A stretch of DNA of 64,000 nt, taken from positions 15,216,741 through 15,280,740 of the forward strand of contig NC_049902.1 in the NCBI RefSeq assembly GCF_001411555.2, read 5' to 3'. How positions within the stretch are numbered: position 1 is the stretch's first letter; each line of letters opens with the position of its first letter. The position numbers were made by a program, and so were the translations under genes. Positions 22,376 to 33,906 of this stretch are shown here, in pieces. The stretch is from Juglans regia (taxonomy: Eukaryota; Streptophyta; Magnoliopsida; Fagales; Juglandaceae). Under the pieces are notes generated by a model that worked only from the letters and a program-made list of their open reading frames with translations, searched no databases and was not told the origin of the DNA.

Positions 22376-25300
22376 TGTAAAGCCCCGGTCCCGCACGGGT
22401 CGGAGAGTTACTTCCTAACACTTAAACTCACATTTCAACAAAACAAAAATAGACTCCAAATTCCCAATATCATAAAGACAATTCTATTTAAGCTAATTTC
22501 CTCAATATAACCAATTTTCTAAAATGTCAAGTCATCATAATACAATTAAATTTCTTAATAAAAATCGATAATACTCATAAAAAACTTCCTATGCTTAAAC
22601 CAATATACTTAAATCATCTCACTCAATGCCTCATAAACTTGATCCTCAACTGATCCATCAAAATATCTTAAAAATATTGTGGAGATAAGGGGTGAGTTAT
22701 CAACAACTCAGTAAGCAGAGAGCATATACTAGCATGTAAACATGAACATTTATAAAGTTCGGTATGCAGAACAAATAATTTACTTTCAGAATACAGAAAC
22801 AACATATTACTTTCGAAATGCATAAACAAAATTTGATACAAAACATCAGAGCAAAATTTTCAGGAAAAAAAAAAAAGAGGAAAATGTTGTCAAAAAGAAA
22901 ATTCTTTGGCATTTCCAAACATAAACATTATATTCATATCATCTCATGGCATCACATCGGGACAAATACCATGTTTAACTCCCGTGATAGGGTTAAAAAC
23001 CATCATTATACCCGTGGCTGTGCCGTATACCATATTTCACCCCGTGGTAGGGTTATAAACCACCATTATACCCGTGGCTGGGCCGTATTCCATGTTTCAC
23101 CCCCGTGGTAGAGTTATAAACCAACATTATACCCGTGGCTGGGCCGTAACAGAAATAGAACGGAACATTATCAGAACAGATCACATTCAGATACAGAATC
23201 AGAACTTCATGCCAAAGTTTTCAGATGACACATCATATCAAAACAAAATACTGAAAACCTTCAGATCATTTCACATGTTTGAAATAAACAGACACCAAAA
23301 CATCTTCATTTATTCATAGCAAAATTTTAGACTTTCATATTCACTCTTTTTGTATAGTTCAGAAACAGAATGCACAAAACTAACTCATGTCTACACTAGT
23401 CATGACAGAAAATATTTTCTCTTATAGAATTTATGCATATGCAGAACAAACGTCTGAGGTCGATTTTAGATTTCTTTTCAAAAATAAACATGAATATTTT
23501 CAAAGTCAACCTCATTTCATTTCTTTTATGTAAAATTAGTATATGAACCCCGCTTACTTGGACTTCTTAAGCACTATTTTGAATATTTCCACAATAATGT
23601 TGAATGAATGTCAATCATCACCTATACAAAACACTAAGCGTTACTAAACCTCTAAAAAGGCTTGCTAAAACTCTCCATTTACTTAAATTCATACTGCAGA
23701 AATAGTTTTGATAACTATCTAGTTATCAGAAATCTAATAAATATATTATCATTAAAAAAATAGTCATAACTTATTATAAAATAATTTTATCAAATATGGC
23801 AATACAACATAGATTCATTTCGAATATTAGCTTAATCATATTTAAAACTCTTATCTCTATAAACTATTATTAACACAATAATTTAATACTGCCAACATAT
23901 AATGTAGTAGGAAATTCATAAATTTCTTAAGCAATAGTAACTCATAAAATATTCTGAATCATATGTAATTTAAAAACATCAAGGACTTGTATTATATAAT
24001 TGGCTTAGTGTTTAAAAACCGATTAAATACTTCTAATTTACAACTTAATAATATACTTATATCAAATTCAAATAATGTAACAAGCTGGAAACTCATTTAA
24101 TAAAATTAAAAATCATTTTATTTACTATTGAAAGTAATATAATTATACTAAAAATAATTTCTTCAAAATGCTTTCCAAATGCTATACGACAAGGGATTAA
24201 CATAATATAATTTAAATCATTTTCTTTATATGATCTTATATTAAAACACAGCCTTCACAAAATTATACTATAAGTATAGTAGATAGACAATGACCCAAAA
24301 TAGATCCTGCCAAATAACAGGGATATTTTAGGAAACATCATAAAATGCATGGGCAGATTTCTGGGAATAAAACATATCCCTACTCTGCAATGGAACCCAG
24401 CTCACCGTGAGGGAAACTTGCGACAAGGGATTGGAGCGGCAATGGGTGGATGTTGACAGTGGCACATCTGGGTGTGGTGGCAGGGCACAAAGAGAGGAAG
24501 AGTGTGAGAGAAAAACCTGAGAGAGAGAGACAGAGACAAAGAGAGAGATCACGGCATAACAGGAAAAGAACACTCACCGAGGGAGAGCAGGGAACACGTG
24601 AAGGTGCAGGGGCTGGGCTAGCGAGATACAATAGCGGCAGTCTCCTCCGTGGCAAGCAGTGGGGTTCAGAGAGAGAGAGAGCATGAAGACCATGCCGACA
24701 GGGAGTAGTCGAGAGGGGTGAAGGTGCTGTGATGGTGGCTCACGACGACTCTAGATTGTAGCATTGCTCTGTTCTAAGGGCTTAAACCAGAGCAGTTTCG
24801 GTTTCTGCTTCCCATGAATGTTGGTGATGGTTGGTTGGAAGGGCTGATGAGGCTTGAGTGCACATTGAGGTGGCTTGCATGAAGGCAAAGTTAGAAGCAA
24901 AGCATGCTCTATTTTTGGCAAGTGAAAACAGAGGCCTCTTAGCGTGCAATGGTGGCTTGAGGTTCACGGTGAAGGGTGGCGGCAAAGTGGGTGGAATCGA
25001 GGGAACGTGGGAGGCTTGCATGGTGGTGGTGTGTACAAGGCAGTGGCTGGGTGGTGCAAATCCATGGGGGTTAGTGGTCTGCAGGTGGGGTCTCACAGTG
25101 ACGGCGTGGTGGTTTTGGGGTTGAGAGCATAAGCAGTGGCTCACGGGTCCATCTGCGAAAGCCATAGGTTGGCGTGATGGCGGCCGTGCGGGATGGTTGG
25201 CGATGCCGCAGCAGTGAGTGATGGCCCCAGGCTACGATGTATGCGTGGAAGTTTGCGGGGAATGAGGGAGACTCTTAGAAAGAGAACTGAGAGTATGTGA

Positions 25301-25583
25301 GACACAGATAGAGAGAGTTTGTTGGGAGAGAACTTTAAAGGGAGAAAAAAAAATTACATAGGTGTGGGAAGGTGGTACTCGAGGTGGAGAGGGATTCGAA
25401 GGTGTGAAAGAAAACTGAATGGAAAGATATAAGAGGAATAACCGTTAGGATCCAGAAAAGAACGACAAAAAAATATTTGAAAGAGAGAAAGCTTACCTAA
25501 AACAGCGTCGGTTTCTCATGAAGGCTAGGCTTCCATCTGGCTAGGCATGGGTTTCAGTTTTCATGGTGGAATTGGGTGTTACA
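22376..25583 (-). repeat. LARD 5' LTR (3208 bp)
   Basis: It begins TGTAAAGCCCCGGTCCCGC and ends TGGGTGTTACA. It is collinear with 17680-20864 throughout, with numerous substitutions and several indels (an extra block near 23777-23811, one more minisatellite unit, a missing block near 24838). The 5' dinucleotide pair TG...CA is intact. Confidence 0.85.
22960..23145. repeat. Minisatellite in the 5' LTR, expanded relative to its sister
   Basis: The same units as at 18245, but three complete copies. Consecutive units share cccgtggtagggttataaac and ttatacccgtggctgggcc. Confidence 0.75.
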
Positions 25584-26279
25584 TTCTCCCCTCCTTATAA
25601 AAATTTCATCCTCAAAATTTGCTAGTACCACAAGAAAAGCCTAAATATTTATCCGCTACTACCATTCCATGCCTACCTCAATCATCCATCATTTTGTCAA
25701 ACCTAATATTCCAAATTCTAACTTTCCAATAGTGTCGATCATATTCTCCCATATTTCCCTTAGCCATACACGTTCGCGCATGCTGGAATTTCAAGTCTAA
25801 AATATAAACATCAATAATGCAATTAAAGTCCAAAGTAATAATTCTGAACTCTCCACATAATCCATGAACCTCATACAAATAATGAAATAAACTCTCAAAC
25901 TATAATATTATCAAAACTACGCTTCCAATGTGCACTCTAACAACTTGTAGTCATAAACACATTGTAACTCACTCACGAAGCTCTAAAATTCGCTAAACCC
26001 CACATTTACCCAGTCCAAACATAAATTCAGTAATTATACCAGTATGATTGTAGTCTCTAAAACATCAATATCACAAATCTAAGGCTCAAGTTCCTAACCA
26101 AAACTCTTTCCAAGAAGTCAACCTGAAGTCTAAACCTTAAATCTTGTCAGAATCATACAGTCCACAGAATTATGCCTACCGGAATTAAAATCTCGAATGT
26201 CTTAAAAAAAATCGTTTTCCTAAAATGTGCAAAAATCTAAAATCTCATATTTCATGGGACATATTTCATCAATCCACAA
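25584..26279 (-). mobile_element. Second, truncated copy of the LARD interior
   Basis: It repeats 20865 to about 21570 (ttctcccctccttataaaaa, then aatcatccatcattttgtc) with scattered differences and stops near 26279, where LINE sequence begins. This makes the locus LTR-interior-LTR-interior, so a third LTR probably once lay to the right. Confidence 0.8.
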
Positions 26280-27254
26280 TATATAAAGCCATCGATAGAG
26301 GCCATTTATAAACCACCAGGGGACAAAGTACTGGGTCCATTTTCGTTATGAAAGGCTCCCAAAGATCTACTTTCAGTGTGGACGGATTCTACATGGTATT
26401 CAAGGATGCCAGTCAACTAGAAAGGGTAAAGGTGATGGAGCAACTTCGGTTTGTCAATTTTGGCCATGGTTACATGCTGAAGGGACAAAGAGAAGATGGT
26501 CTTCTCTGTCTAGGTATAATAGTGGTGAAGGTAGAGAGGAAGTGGAAAAGGAGAGTGGATCGGTGGAGATGGATGCCTCTGTAAGCAACAGAGCAAAAGG
26601 GTTACTGGAGAAGGAGGTGGAAACTGGCCATCATGGCAACACCCCTGTTAAGGTCTAGAGCACTGGGTTCGTACAAAGAAATGGCACTTCAGCCGCAAAT
26701 GGAAAGGACCTATTGTCATCAGAATCAGAGGGATTAGACACAGTGTTGGGAACTTATACATTGCCTGAAAAGCAGGTGCACATGCGAAGATAAATTTAGA
26801 GGGAACTCTTGGTGAAGGGCGGGAAATCGTTTGGGAGACATAGTTTCTTGATGGGCGCCTGGGCCTGGGAACGTGCCCAATCCGTTTCCAGGGCCTATTT
26901 CTTTACAAAAGAATCCCAAAGCCCCGATAGCCATAACTACAATGACTAGTTTTTCAGAAGAGGAAGGAGAGAAACAAAAGGGTCAGTTGGGTTTGGCTCA
27001 AAAGCAAAAAAAAAAAAAAAAAAGAGGGATGGCCGTAAGTGGAAGAGGTGCACCAGGGTACTGAGGAATCATATCTCAGTGGCCGACCGCATTTTGTCTA
27101 CGAGGAAGAAGTGGAAAGCTGAGATTAACAAGGTTAGTCCTTCTCTGTTTTTAAAACTTAGGAGAACCCAGGCGAATGACAAATAGGTGGACGGTGCATA
27201 TCCAGAGGTATTGGCGGTGGCTGCGAGGCACACCACCGGTCGCAATGATTATTT

Positions 27255-28394
27255 TAAGGTAGAACTGTGGGGGGGCTTGGCAACCCCCGAACAATTCAAA
27301 CCCTTCACACAATGGTGAAGGAAAAGCAGGCCGATATAGTCTTCTTAATGGAGACTAAATTATCTTATGTAAATAGTCTCAGTGTGGCAAAACGGTTAAA
27401 GTATGATGGTTGTGTAGTTGTTGAGGCAAGAGGAAGGAGTGGTGGACTCATGCTCTTGTGGAAGTAGGAAGATTTATTAGAACTAATCAACTACTCTCAA
27501 CATCATATTAATGTTGAGATTACTGATGTCCAAGGCAATTTTAAGTGGCTCCTAACTGGCTTCTATGGGCACCCAACTTCGAATCTAAGGAACCAAACAT
27601 AGGAGTTGCTTTCATCCTTCAAGCGTAGAAATGGGGGATGTGGAGTTGTAGGTGACTTCAACGAGTTGTTGTATAAGGATGAGAAGGTGGGAGGGAGGCC
27701 CAGAAGTGAGAGACTCATGAGTAATTTCAAGGAGGTGGTGGAGGAAGGAAGTCTCAGTGATTTGGGTTGGAGGGGAAACAAATTTACATGGTGCAATTTC
27801 CATGAAGATGAGTCATTTACAAAAGAAAGACTCGACTGAGCCCTAGCAAACAGTGACTGGAGAGAAACATATTATGAGTTTTCAGTGACAACTTTAACTG
27901 CAATCTGCTCTGACCATAACCCAATTTTGTTACAATATGGTATTGGGAGGCCATCAACTCATAGGTTTCATCTCCATTTAAAGTATGAAGCAAACTGGTG
28001 CAAGGAAGAGGGTTGTAGTGAAGTAATCTTAGAAGTGTGGGGTGATAGTACCGAGAGGGATAGGGGTTTGAACAACATGATGAGCAAACTAGAACAAACA
28101 ATGAAGGGATTAAAACGATGGAGCGGAAATCTATTAAGGGACAAAACAAAAGCTATTAGAGAAAAGACCCAACAATTAAGCTTAATTCAGAAAGATGAAA
28201 GACCTAAAAACATGGCTGAAGAGAAAAGACTTCAACAAGAGATGGACTTCCTACTAGATCAAGAAGACACCTGGTGGAGGCAAAGAGCTAAGAAACATTG
28301 GTTGATAGGAGGGGACAGAAATACCAAATTTTTTCATGCTTGTGTGAAACAAAGAAGGAAAAAAAAAAATCCATCAATAAAGTTAAAGATATGA
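27255..28394 (+). pseudogene. LINE 1 endonuclease and linker, broken
   Basis: The N-terminal apurinic-like endonuclease motifs are readable: GLGNPRTIQTLH, DIVFLMETKLS, GVVGDFNELLY, SDHNPIL near 27912. This is the Mg-dependent nuclease that nicks target DNA for target-primed reverse transcription. The frame contains stops at about 27465, 27600 and 27838. From 27885 a 169-codon open segment continues through a helical linker (WWRQRAKKHWLIGGDRNTKF). A frameshift near 28370, at a run of A, separates it from the next segment. Confidence 0.75.
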
Positions 28395-28573
28395 ACAGGA
28401 CTGTGCTAATCAAAAAACCTGACATAGTAGAGGGATTCAAAAGCTATTTTTCTTCAATTTTCCTGTCTTCCCAGCCAAATACAAAATGTTTAGATTAGTG
28501 TACTAAGGGGATTGAACACAAACTGCCAGTCGAATTGTAGCACCAGTTAGAGAAGGTTTGTACAGAACAGGAG

Positions 28574-29596
28574 GTGGAGGGGACCCTTATGCAAATGTCC
28601 CCATACAAGTCCCTTGGACCTGATGGGTTCAGTGCGAGTTTCTACCAAGACCATTGGAAAGTAGTAGGGAATAAAACAACTCAGGTTGTTCTAGAATTTT
28701 TTAAAAAGGGTAGGCTACCTAAGGGCCTCAACCACACCCATTTGGTTTTAATCCCCAAGGTAAATACTCCATTTTTAGTGAATGATTTTAGGTCTATCTC
28801 CTTGTGCAATGTAGCTTACAAACTAATCTCCAAAGTTTTGGCTAATAGAATGAAAGGGGTCTTGGATATGGTGATATCTTGGAACCAAAGTGTCTTCATC
28901 CCCAAGAGGCTAATCTCAGATAACATCATGGTGGCCTACAAGCTACTCCATACAATGAAAGTGAAACGGAAAGGTAAGGAAGGCAATATGGCTATCAAGT
29001 TAGACATGTCGAAAACATATGATAGAGTGGAATGGAGCTTTCTAGAAAAGATGATGCTTAAGCTGGGTTTTGGTAAGAAATGGTATGACCTTGTGATGGA
29101 GTGTGTAAGGTTAGTCTCTTATGCTGTCCTTATTGATGGTGAACCTGGTGAGGTCTTTTCCCCATCTAGAAGATTGCGTCAAGGGGACCCATTGTCTCCA
29201 TACTTGTTTTTAATCTGCGCTGAGGGGCTAAGTTCTATGTTACATAGTGCTAAAGCAAAGAGTTTGATCAAGGGTGTTGCAGCCACAAGGGGTGGATTGA
29301 GGATAAACCACCTTCTTTTTGTTGATGATTGTGTAATCTTTTGCAGAGCCAAACTGGTAGACTGGTACCAAATTCGAGATCTTCTGACCTTATATGAGAG
29401 TGCATTTGGCCAAACTTTGAACAAAGAAAAAACCAGTGTATTTTTCAACTCCAATACTAGGATGGTAACAAAGGAATTCATTTTACAGCAGGTGAGTGGA
29501 TCAAGGTGTAATGATTATAATCAATATCTAGGCCTCCCCACTGTAGTTGGAAGGGATAAGTATAATACCTTCAAGTCTTCAAAGGAGAGGATCTAG
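28574..29596 (+). pseudogene. LINE 1 reverse transcriptase domain, long open frame
   Basis: A 340-codon frame covers the fingers-palm of a non-LTR reverse transcriptase. Motifs in order: SLGPDGFSASFYQ, LVLIPKVNTPFLVNDFRSIS, NQSVFIPKRLISDN, AIKLDMSKTYDRVEW (first catalytic Asp), LRQGDPLSPYLFLICAEGL, and LLFVDDCVIFC (the catalytic Asp pair). All three catalytic Asp are present. Stops at 28497 and 29594 separate it from the linker and thumb/zf-RVT parts. The surviving piece therefore has intact active-site residues but is not a complete protein. Confidence 0.8.
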
Positions 29597-29975
29597 AAAA
29601 GAATCAATAGTTGGAAGACTAAATTTTTATCCTCAGAAGATAAAGAGATCCTCATCAAGAGTGTCTTACAGGCAATCCCAGCCTACACCATGTCTGTTTT
29701 TAAATTGCCTGGAATTCTAATTAAAGAAATTGAGTCCCTCTTATCTAGTTTCTGGTGGAGTCATAGTGCAGAATGGAAAGGAATTCATTGGAAAACGTGG
29801 AGGTCTTTGGGGATGGTTAAGAATCAGGGAGGCCTGGGGTTTAGGGATCTCAACAGTTTCAACAAGGCTCTTCTAGCCAAATACTGCTGGAGGATGTTAA
29901 AGGAACCAAACTCCATGGTCTCGAAGGTGTTCAAAAAAATTTTCAAATTGTTATTTTTCTTCTACAAAAAAGCAG

Positions 29976-31450
29976 CTCCGCACCGCTATGCTAGAAGAGC
30001 CTTCCACAGCACTCCTTTGAAACACACCATCACACACTCAAGAGTCGGCGCCGCAGCACCCAAATGACTGCCTCCAATGTTCCCCAGACCTACAATTGCA
30101 CTCATGCAACATTTTCAGGGAAGTTTACTTTGATCCTTTCAATTTTCATCTATTTTGATTCTTCACATTGGAGACAATGTGTTCATTAAGTTTGGGGGTA
30201 GGTGTCATTTATTTTGGAGTATATATTTATTTTCACAAAAAAATTTAAAAATTTAAAAATCACAAAAATATTTTGTTTTCCTTTTGTTTTGTTTTTGGGC
30301 TGATGATCACAAGCCTAAGATATTACCTGATTGAAATTGAGTTGGGTTTTTAGAAAATGCTAAATTTGTCTTGTTTGTGCTTAATTCTTGTGTTAGCTTG
30401 GGTTATTTGAATTCCTTTGAACACTTTTGCACAATACCATGATCAATAAGTTGCTTTGTTGACTAAGATTATATTTATGTGAATTAGATATTTTCTAAGA
30501 TCTCACTGAACTCTAGAACCTATTTGATAATCTCTTGAGGTGAAATCCTATGCAGCACTCCACTAGAGATATGATCTAGGCCATCTTTGGAACCTTTGAG
30601 CTTTTCTAGTCTACCCTAATTATCTATCTCTAGTCACCCCTTTGAGCCTTAAACACATTGGCTATTTTTCTTTCAGTAACCCACATTTACCACACCTTTT
30701 AACCCATAAACACTAATCCTACATTTTCAAGAAAATTTGTTACTTGATCAATCATTGCATAAGGGAAAAAGTTTGTTAAAGAGTTAAAAGAGCAAGAGCA
30801 AGTTTGGTATTCTATTATAAAAAAAATGAAAAAAATATAAATAATACAACCCGAATTACAAAAGAAAAAAAGTTTGGGCGTTGTGGAATTAAAAAAAAAA
30901 CAAAGAGAGAGAGAGAGAGAAAACAAAAAGATGAATAAATCGCTCATAAGTTGCTTTAGAAAGTAAATGTAAAACTCTGTTTCTCTCTTCATTGGTGAAG
31001 CTTGTGTTGAATTTTCTTGCTTTGAATTCCATACCAATTTTTTTCTTTTGCCATCACCTTATTATTAAGACCTTTTGATCTTTGGTGGTGTGTTTGTACT
31101 ACATTAGTGGAGAGTTGATTTGAAAAATAGGCATATGAAGTTCGAGAATCTCATCCTCATAGAGATCAATCATAATTCAATTGAGTTTGCATGAATAGAT
31201 CCGAGTTAATAGAGTAGCAAGTTGAGATTGGTTACTCACACACACACTCAAAGATTTTCCTGTAAACCTAAGCATGCTCTTGAATTAGTCTAAAAACTTG
31301 TTAAATGTCTAGACTTTCCTTGAATCAGTTTCTTTATGCAATCCATGAGGCAATCATTATGAGAAACCAATTTACTTTATTTGTTTAACTTTTCTTTTCT
31401 CTTTTCTTTTTGCTCGAGGATTAGCAAATCTTAAGTTTGGGGGTGTTTTG
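29976..31450 (+). mobile_element. Athila-like Ty3/gypsy 3' UTR ending in polypurine tract
   Basis: Plus-strand sequence with cattggagacaatgtgttc and aagtttgggggtaggt (about 30167-30207), the motif that follows pol in Athila/Tat elements. About 1.2 kb of 3' untranslated DNA follows, ending in gctcgaggattagcaaatc and aagtttgggggtgtttt at 31417-31450, the polypurine tract that should abut the 3' LTR. Instead of an LTR, inverted gag sequence follows. Homology starts near 29976, so most of pol is absent. Confidence 0.65.
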
Positions 31451-32504
31451 CCAAAAACTTGTTGTTGGTTTTGAAAACTCGGTGGACGCTTGACAACATT
31501 CTGGGAGTTGCTCCACAAGAAATTTGGGTGGTTTCTCCATCCTGGATTGTAAGTGTTGGAATAAGGATTGCTTTGTCGTTGGTAATTTGACACAAAGTTC
31601 GCTTGCTCCGACCTATTGTTGGCGAATGGATTTCCCACTTGACAATCTACCCCCATATGATTTCTTGCACAAAATTTACAAATTGCATTAGTAAATTGAA
31701 TGAACTCACATTGACATTGTCTAATTTCTTAGATAAAGCTGCAACTTGAGCAGCTAAAGCGGAGAAAGAATCAATTTCGTGAACTCCCTGAGTTCTTTTT
31801 GTTGTCACTCGATCCATTGGCCATTGATAATTGTTGGTTGCCATCTCCTCCACCAACTCATATGCGTCTTCCGGTGATTTCTTCATCAAAGTCTCTCCCG
31901 CTGCTGCATCAATCATTGTACGTGTTGTAGGCTGCAAACCATTGTAGAAGGTTTGCACTTGAATCCAAATAGGAAGTCCATGATGTGGGCACTTTCTAAG
32001 CAATTCTTTATACCTCTCCCAAGCTTCATAAAGAGACTCCATATCAAATTGGACAAAAGTGGTGATATCATTTTGCATCTTCACAATTTTGGCTGGGGGA
32101 AAGAACTTTGCTAGAAACTTTTTAGCCAAATCGTACCATGTAGTTATAGTTAACGGTGGAAGTGAATTTCCTTTGCCTTGTCTCAGAAGGAGAATGGAAA
32201 AAGTCTCAATCTAATAGCATCATCATAAACCCCGTTATGTTTAAAAGTATCACATAACTCCAGAAAAATTAGCTATGTGAGCATTTGGATCATCATGTGG
32301 CATGCCACTGAATTGCACCGTTGAAGCCATCATTTGAAGAATAGCTGACTTTATCTCAAAGTTATTGGCTTGAATGGCAGGTCGTCTAATGCTAGAAGTA
32401 GCTCCGGTGACCAAAGGGACAGCATAATCTCCCAAAGTCCTGTTTCCAAGTTGATCTTCCATTGTTTCGTTCTCAGTTGTGGAATCCTCATTCTCCTTGT
32501 TCAA
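31451..32504 (-). pseudogene. Athila-like gag, inverted, truncated
   Basis: Minus-strand gag in three pieces: 32504-32250 (NFEIKSAILQMM, FSGMPHDDPNAHIANF), 32129-31650 (AKKFLAKFFPPAKIVKMQND, SLYEAWERYKELLRKCPHHG, QTFYNGLQPTTRTMIDAAAG, DAYELVEEMATNNYQWP) and 31656-31451 (NPYSNTYNPGWRNHPNFLWS). YEAWERYKELLRKCPHHG is the hallmark of Athila/Tat-type gag. Frameshifts near 32140 and 31650 break it. Translation of the third piece runs across the junction at about 31451 into the 3' UTR antisense, so its last 25 residues or so are not gag. Confidence 0.8.
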
Positions 32505-32687
32505 ACGATGAAGGGTGTGTTCAATTTAAGGGTCAAAATGTACTAAATCCAAGCTTCGAGTATGTCTCATGCACAACTCGAGAATCTTGAAAAGAAAAAT
32601 AAAAACAAAATTAACAATCAAGACTTAGAAAAAAAATTAAAATTAACTTAGAACTAGTTGGTATCAAAAGTAATAGAAAATAAATAG

Positions 32688-32705
32688 TCCCCAGCAACGG
32701 TGCTA
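32688..32705 (-). other. Primer-binding site of the Athila-like element
   Basis: Read on the minus strand it is TAGCACCGTTGCTGGGGA, two transitions away from the TGGCGCCGTTGCTGGGGA site used by Athila/Tat elements (tRNA-Asp type). It lies 5 nt inside the LTR end at 32711 and upstream of gag, as expected. Confidence 0.8.
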
Positions 32706-32710
32706 AAACT

Positions 32711-33906
32711 TGTTGTAAAATTTCGTAAGTGCACAAAATCGTACCATGTAATATAATGATAAGAAAGATGTCAAACCCACGAGGACTATTTACCTATTAA
32801 CTATTGAAATTGTTCTAATTCTAAGTTATTTGAAAATCAAGAAAAGTGGTGGATTTTGAATTTGAAAAATTGCAACAAATTAAATTAAATCAACAAATTA
32901 AGAATTGACCAAACACTTGGAAAGAAGAAGCTTTCACTCAAGAAGAAAACACTAAGGCATCCGACTCACCTAACCAATCCAATCTCAAATCCTAACCATA
33001 CAACCAATCAATTATCATCCTATTTGACGGCGAAATATTCTAACTCATCTAAGACCCTCTCTCGAGTAGAATTAGAATTACTCAACATACGATAATCCAT
33101 GATATGTCTATGCAAATTTAAAAGCATCTGAGCACATTAAAATTAATAATATTTCACATAAAAGCCACACAAATCACGTTGGCACATTCTTATCTTTTGT
33201 TTAATTAATGGCATACATCATACAAAGCTAAACTACATGCATCATCTTTCAAATTAACATGCACAACAAACCATTCAACTGTTGGCCAAATAATTGAAAG
33301 CACTAAACTCAATGATGTATACTCAAAAGGAATGATAAAATTATGATCACATAGAAATAAGATTCGGGATTGTCATAGAGAGGCTACATTGTAGTCTTAG
33401 CAATAGAAATTAGTTCATAATATAATCAAAACAAACCATAATAATTCTGGAATTCATAATGAGAATTATACAAAGAGAAGATTAAAGAGTTAAGAAGGAA
33501 ACTCTATGTAGATCGAGAATCTCTATCGTTGATGAACTCCAATTCTGCAGATTTTTGACCTCCTACTTGAAGCACCGTTTCCTTCCTGAAGATGTTCATT
33601 TTCAACCAAGACTTTAACACACAAGTTCTAGGGTTTGCTCTTGGCTTTCTATAGACACCGAAATTGCCCTTATTGGAGTTGTCTAGAAAAAGTTATCCCC
33701 CAAATACAGAAGGGTACTTCAGGAGTTTTGAGAAATGAATGTTTCCTATTCTCTTGATGGCTCCTTCAATTTCCATGAATCCTTTAATTTATTTATTCCT
33801 ATAAAAAAAAAAGTAAAAACTTCAATAAACAAGAAAATTAAGCACAAACTAGCATAAAATTAAGAGTAAAAGTATGACAAAACTTGTATAGAAATTAAGC
33901 ACATCA
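32711..33906 (-). repeat. 5' LTR of the Athila-like element (1196 bp)
   Basis: Bounded by TG (32711) and CA (33905-33906) on the plus strand, adjacent to the primer-binding site and gag. It has no coding content. Only one LTR is present in the locus. The outer end sits directly against LINE 2 sequence at 33907, indicating that the element was inserted in or recombined into that LINE. Confidence 0.75.

Larger units (their letters stand above)
17680..26279 (-). mobile_element. Tandem LARD-like LTR retrotransposon (LTR-interior-LTR-partial interior)
   Basis: Two 3.2-kb direct repeats (17680-20864 and 22376-25583) begin TGTAA(C/A)(A/G)CC and end GGGTGTTACA. Between them is a 1.51-kb interior without coding frames. 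A second, partial interior follows the right repeat. Read on the minus strand, the base string next to the 22376 end is GTTAGTATCAGAGATAGG, a near match to the initiator-Met tRNA binding site TTGGTATCAGAGC. The string next to 20864 is GGAGGGGAGAA, a polypurine tract. Both are where a minus-oriented element needs them. Very long LTRs plus a non-coding interior define LARD-type elements. The extra interior to the right implies unequal recombination. It is inserted in CACTA element 1. Confidence 0.85.
26280..29975 (+). mobile_element. L1-like LINE 1, truncated at both ends
   Basis: Segments in LINE order on plus: end of ORF1 with a CCHC-type zinc knuckle (frame near 26340-26410: YERLPKIYFQCGRILHG, GC), endonuclease (about 27255-28000), reverse transcriptase (about 28150-29600) and the beginning of the zf-RVT region (about 29690-29975). 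The 5' part of ORF1 and the entire RNase H/3' end are missing. It abuts the truncated LARD on the left and Athila-like sequence on the right. There is no poly-A tail or target duplication. Confidence 0.85.

Noticed and set aside
22818..23319. Plus-strand ORFs with HHYTRG repeats
   Set aside because: They are translations of the LTR minisatellite and are not preserved in the sister LTR.
29690..30067. A single 125-codon protein
   Set aside because: The frame crosses the boundary between LINE 1 (zf-RVT region) and Athila-like 3' UTR near 29975; it is a chimeric accident.
32650..32670. gttggtatcaaaag as an alternative primer-binding site
   Set aside because: It is not adjacent to an LTR end; the tRNA-Asp-type site at 32688-32705 is in the right position.
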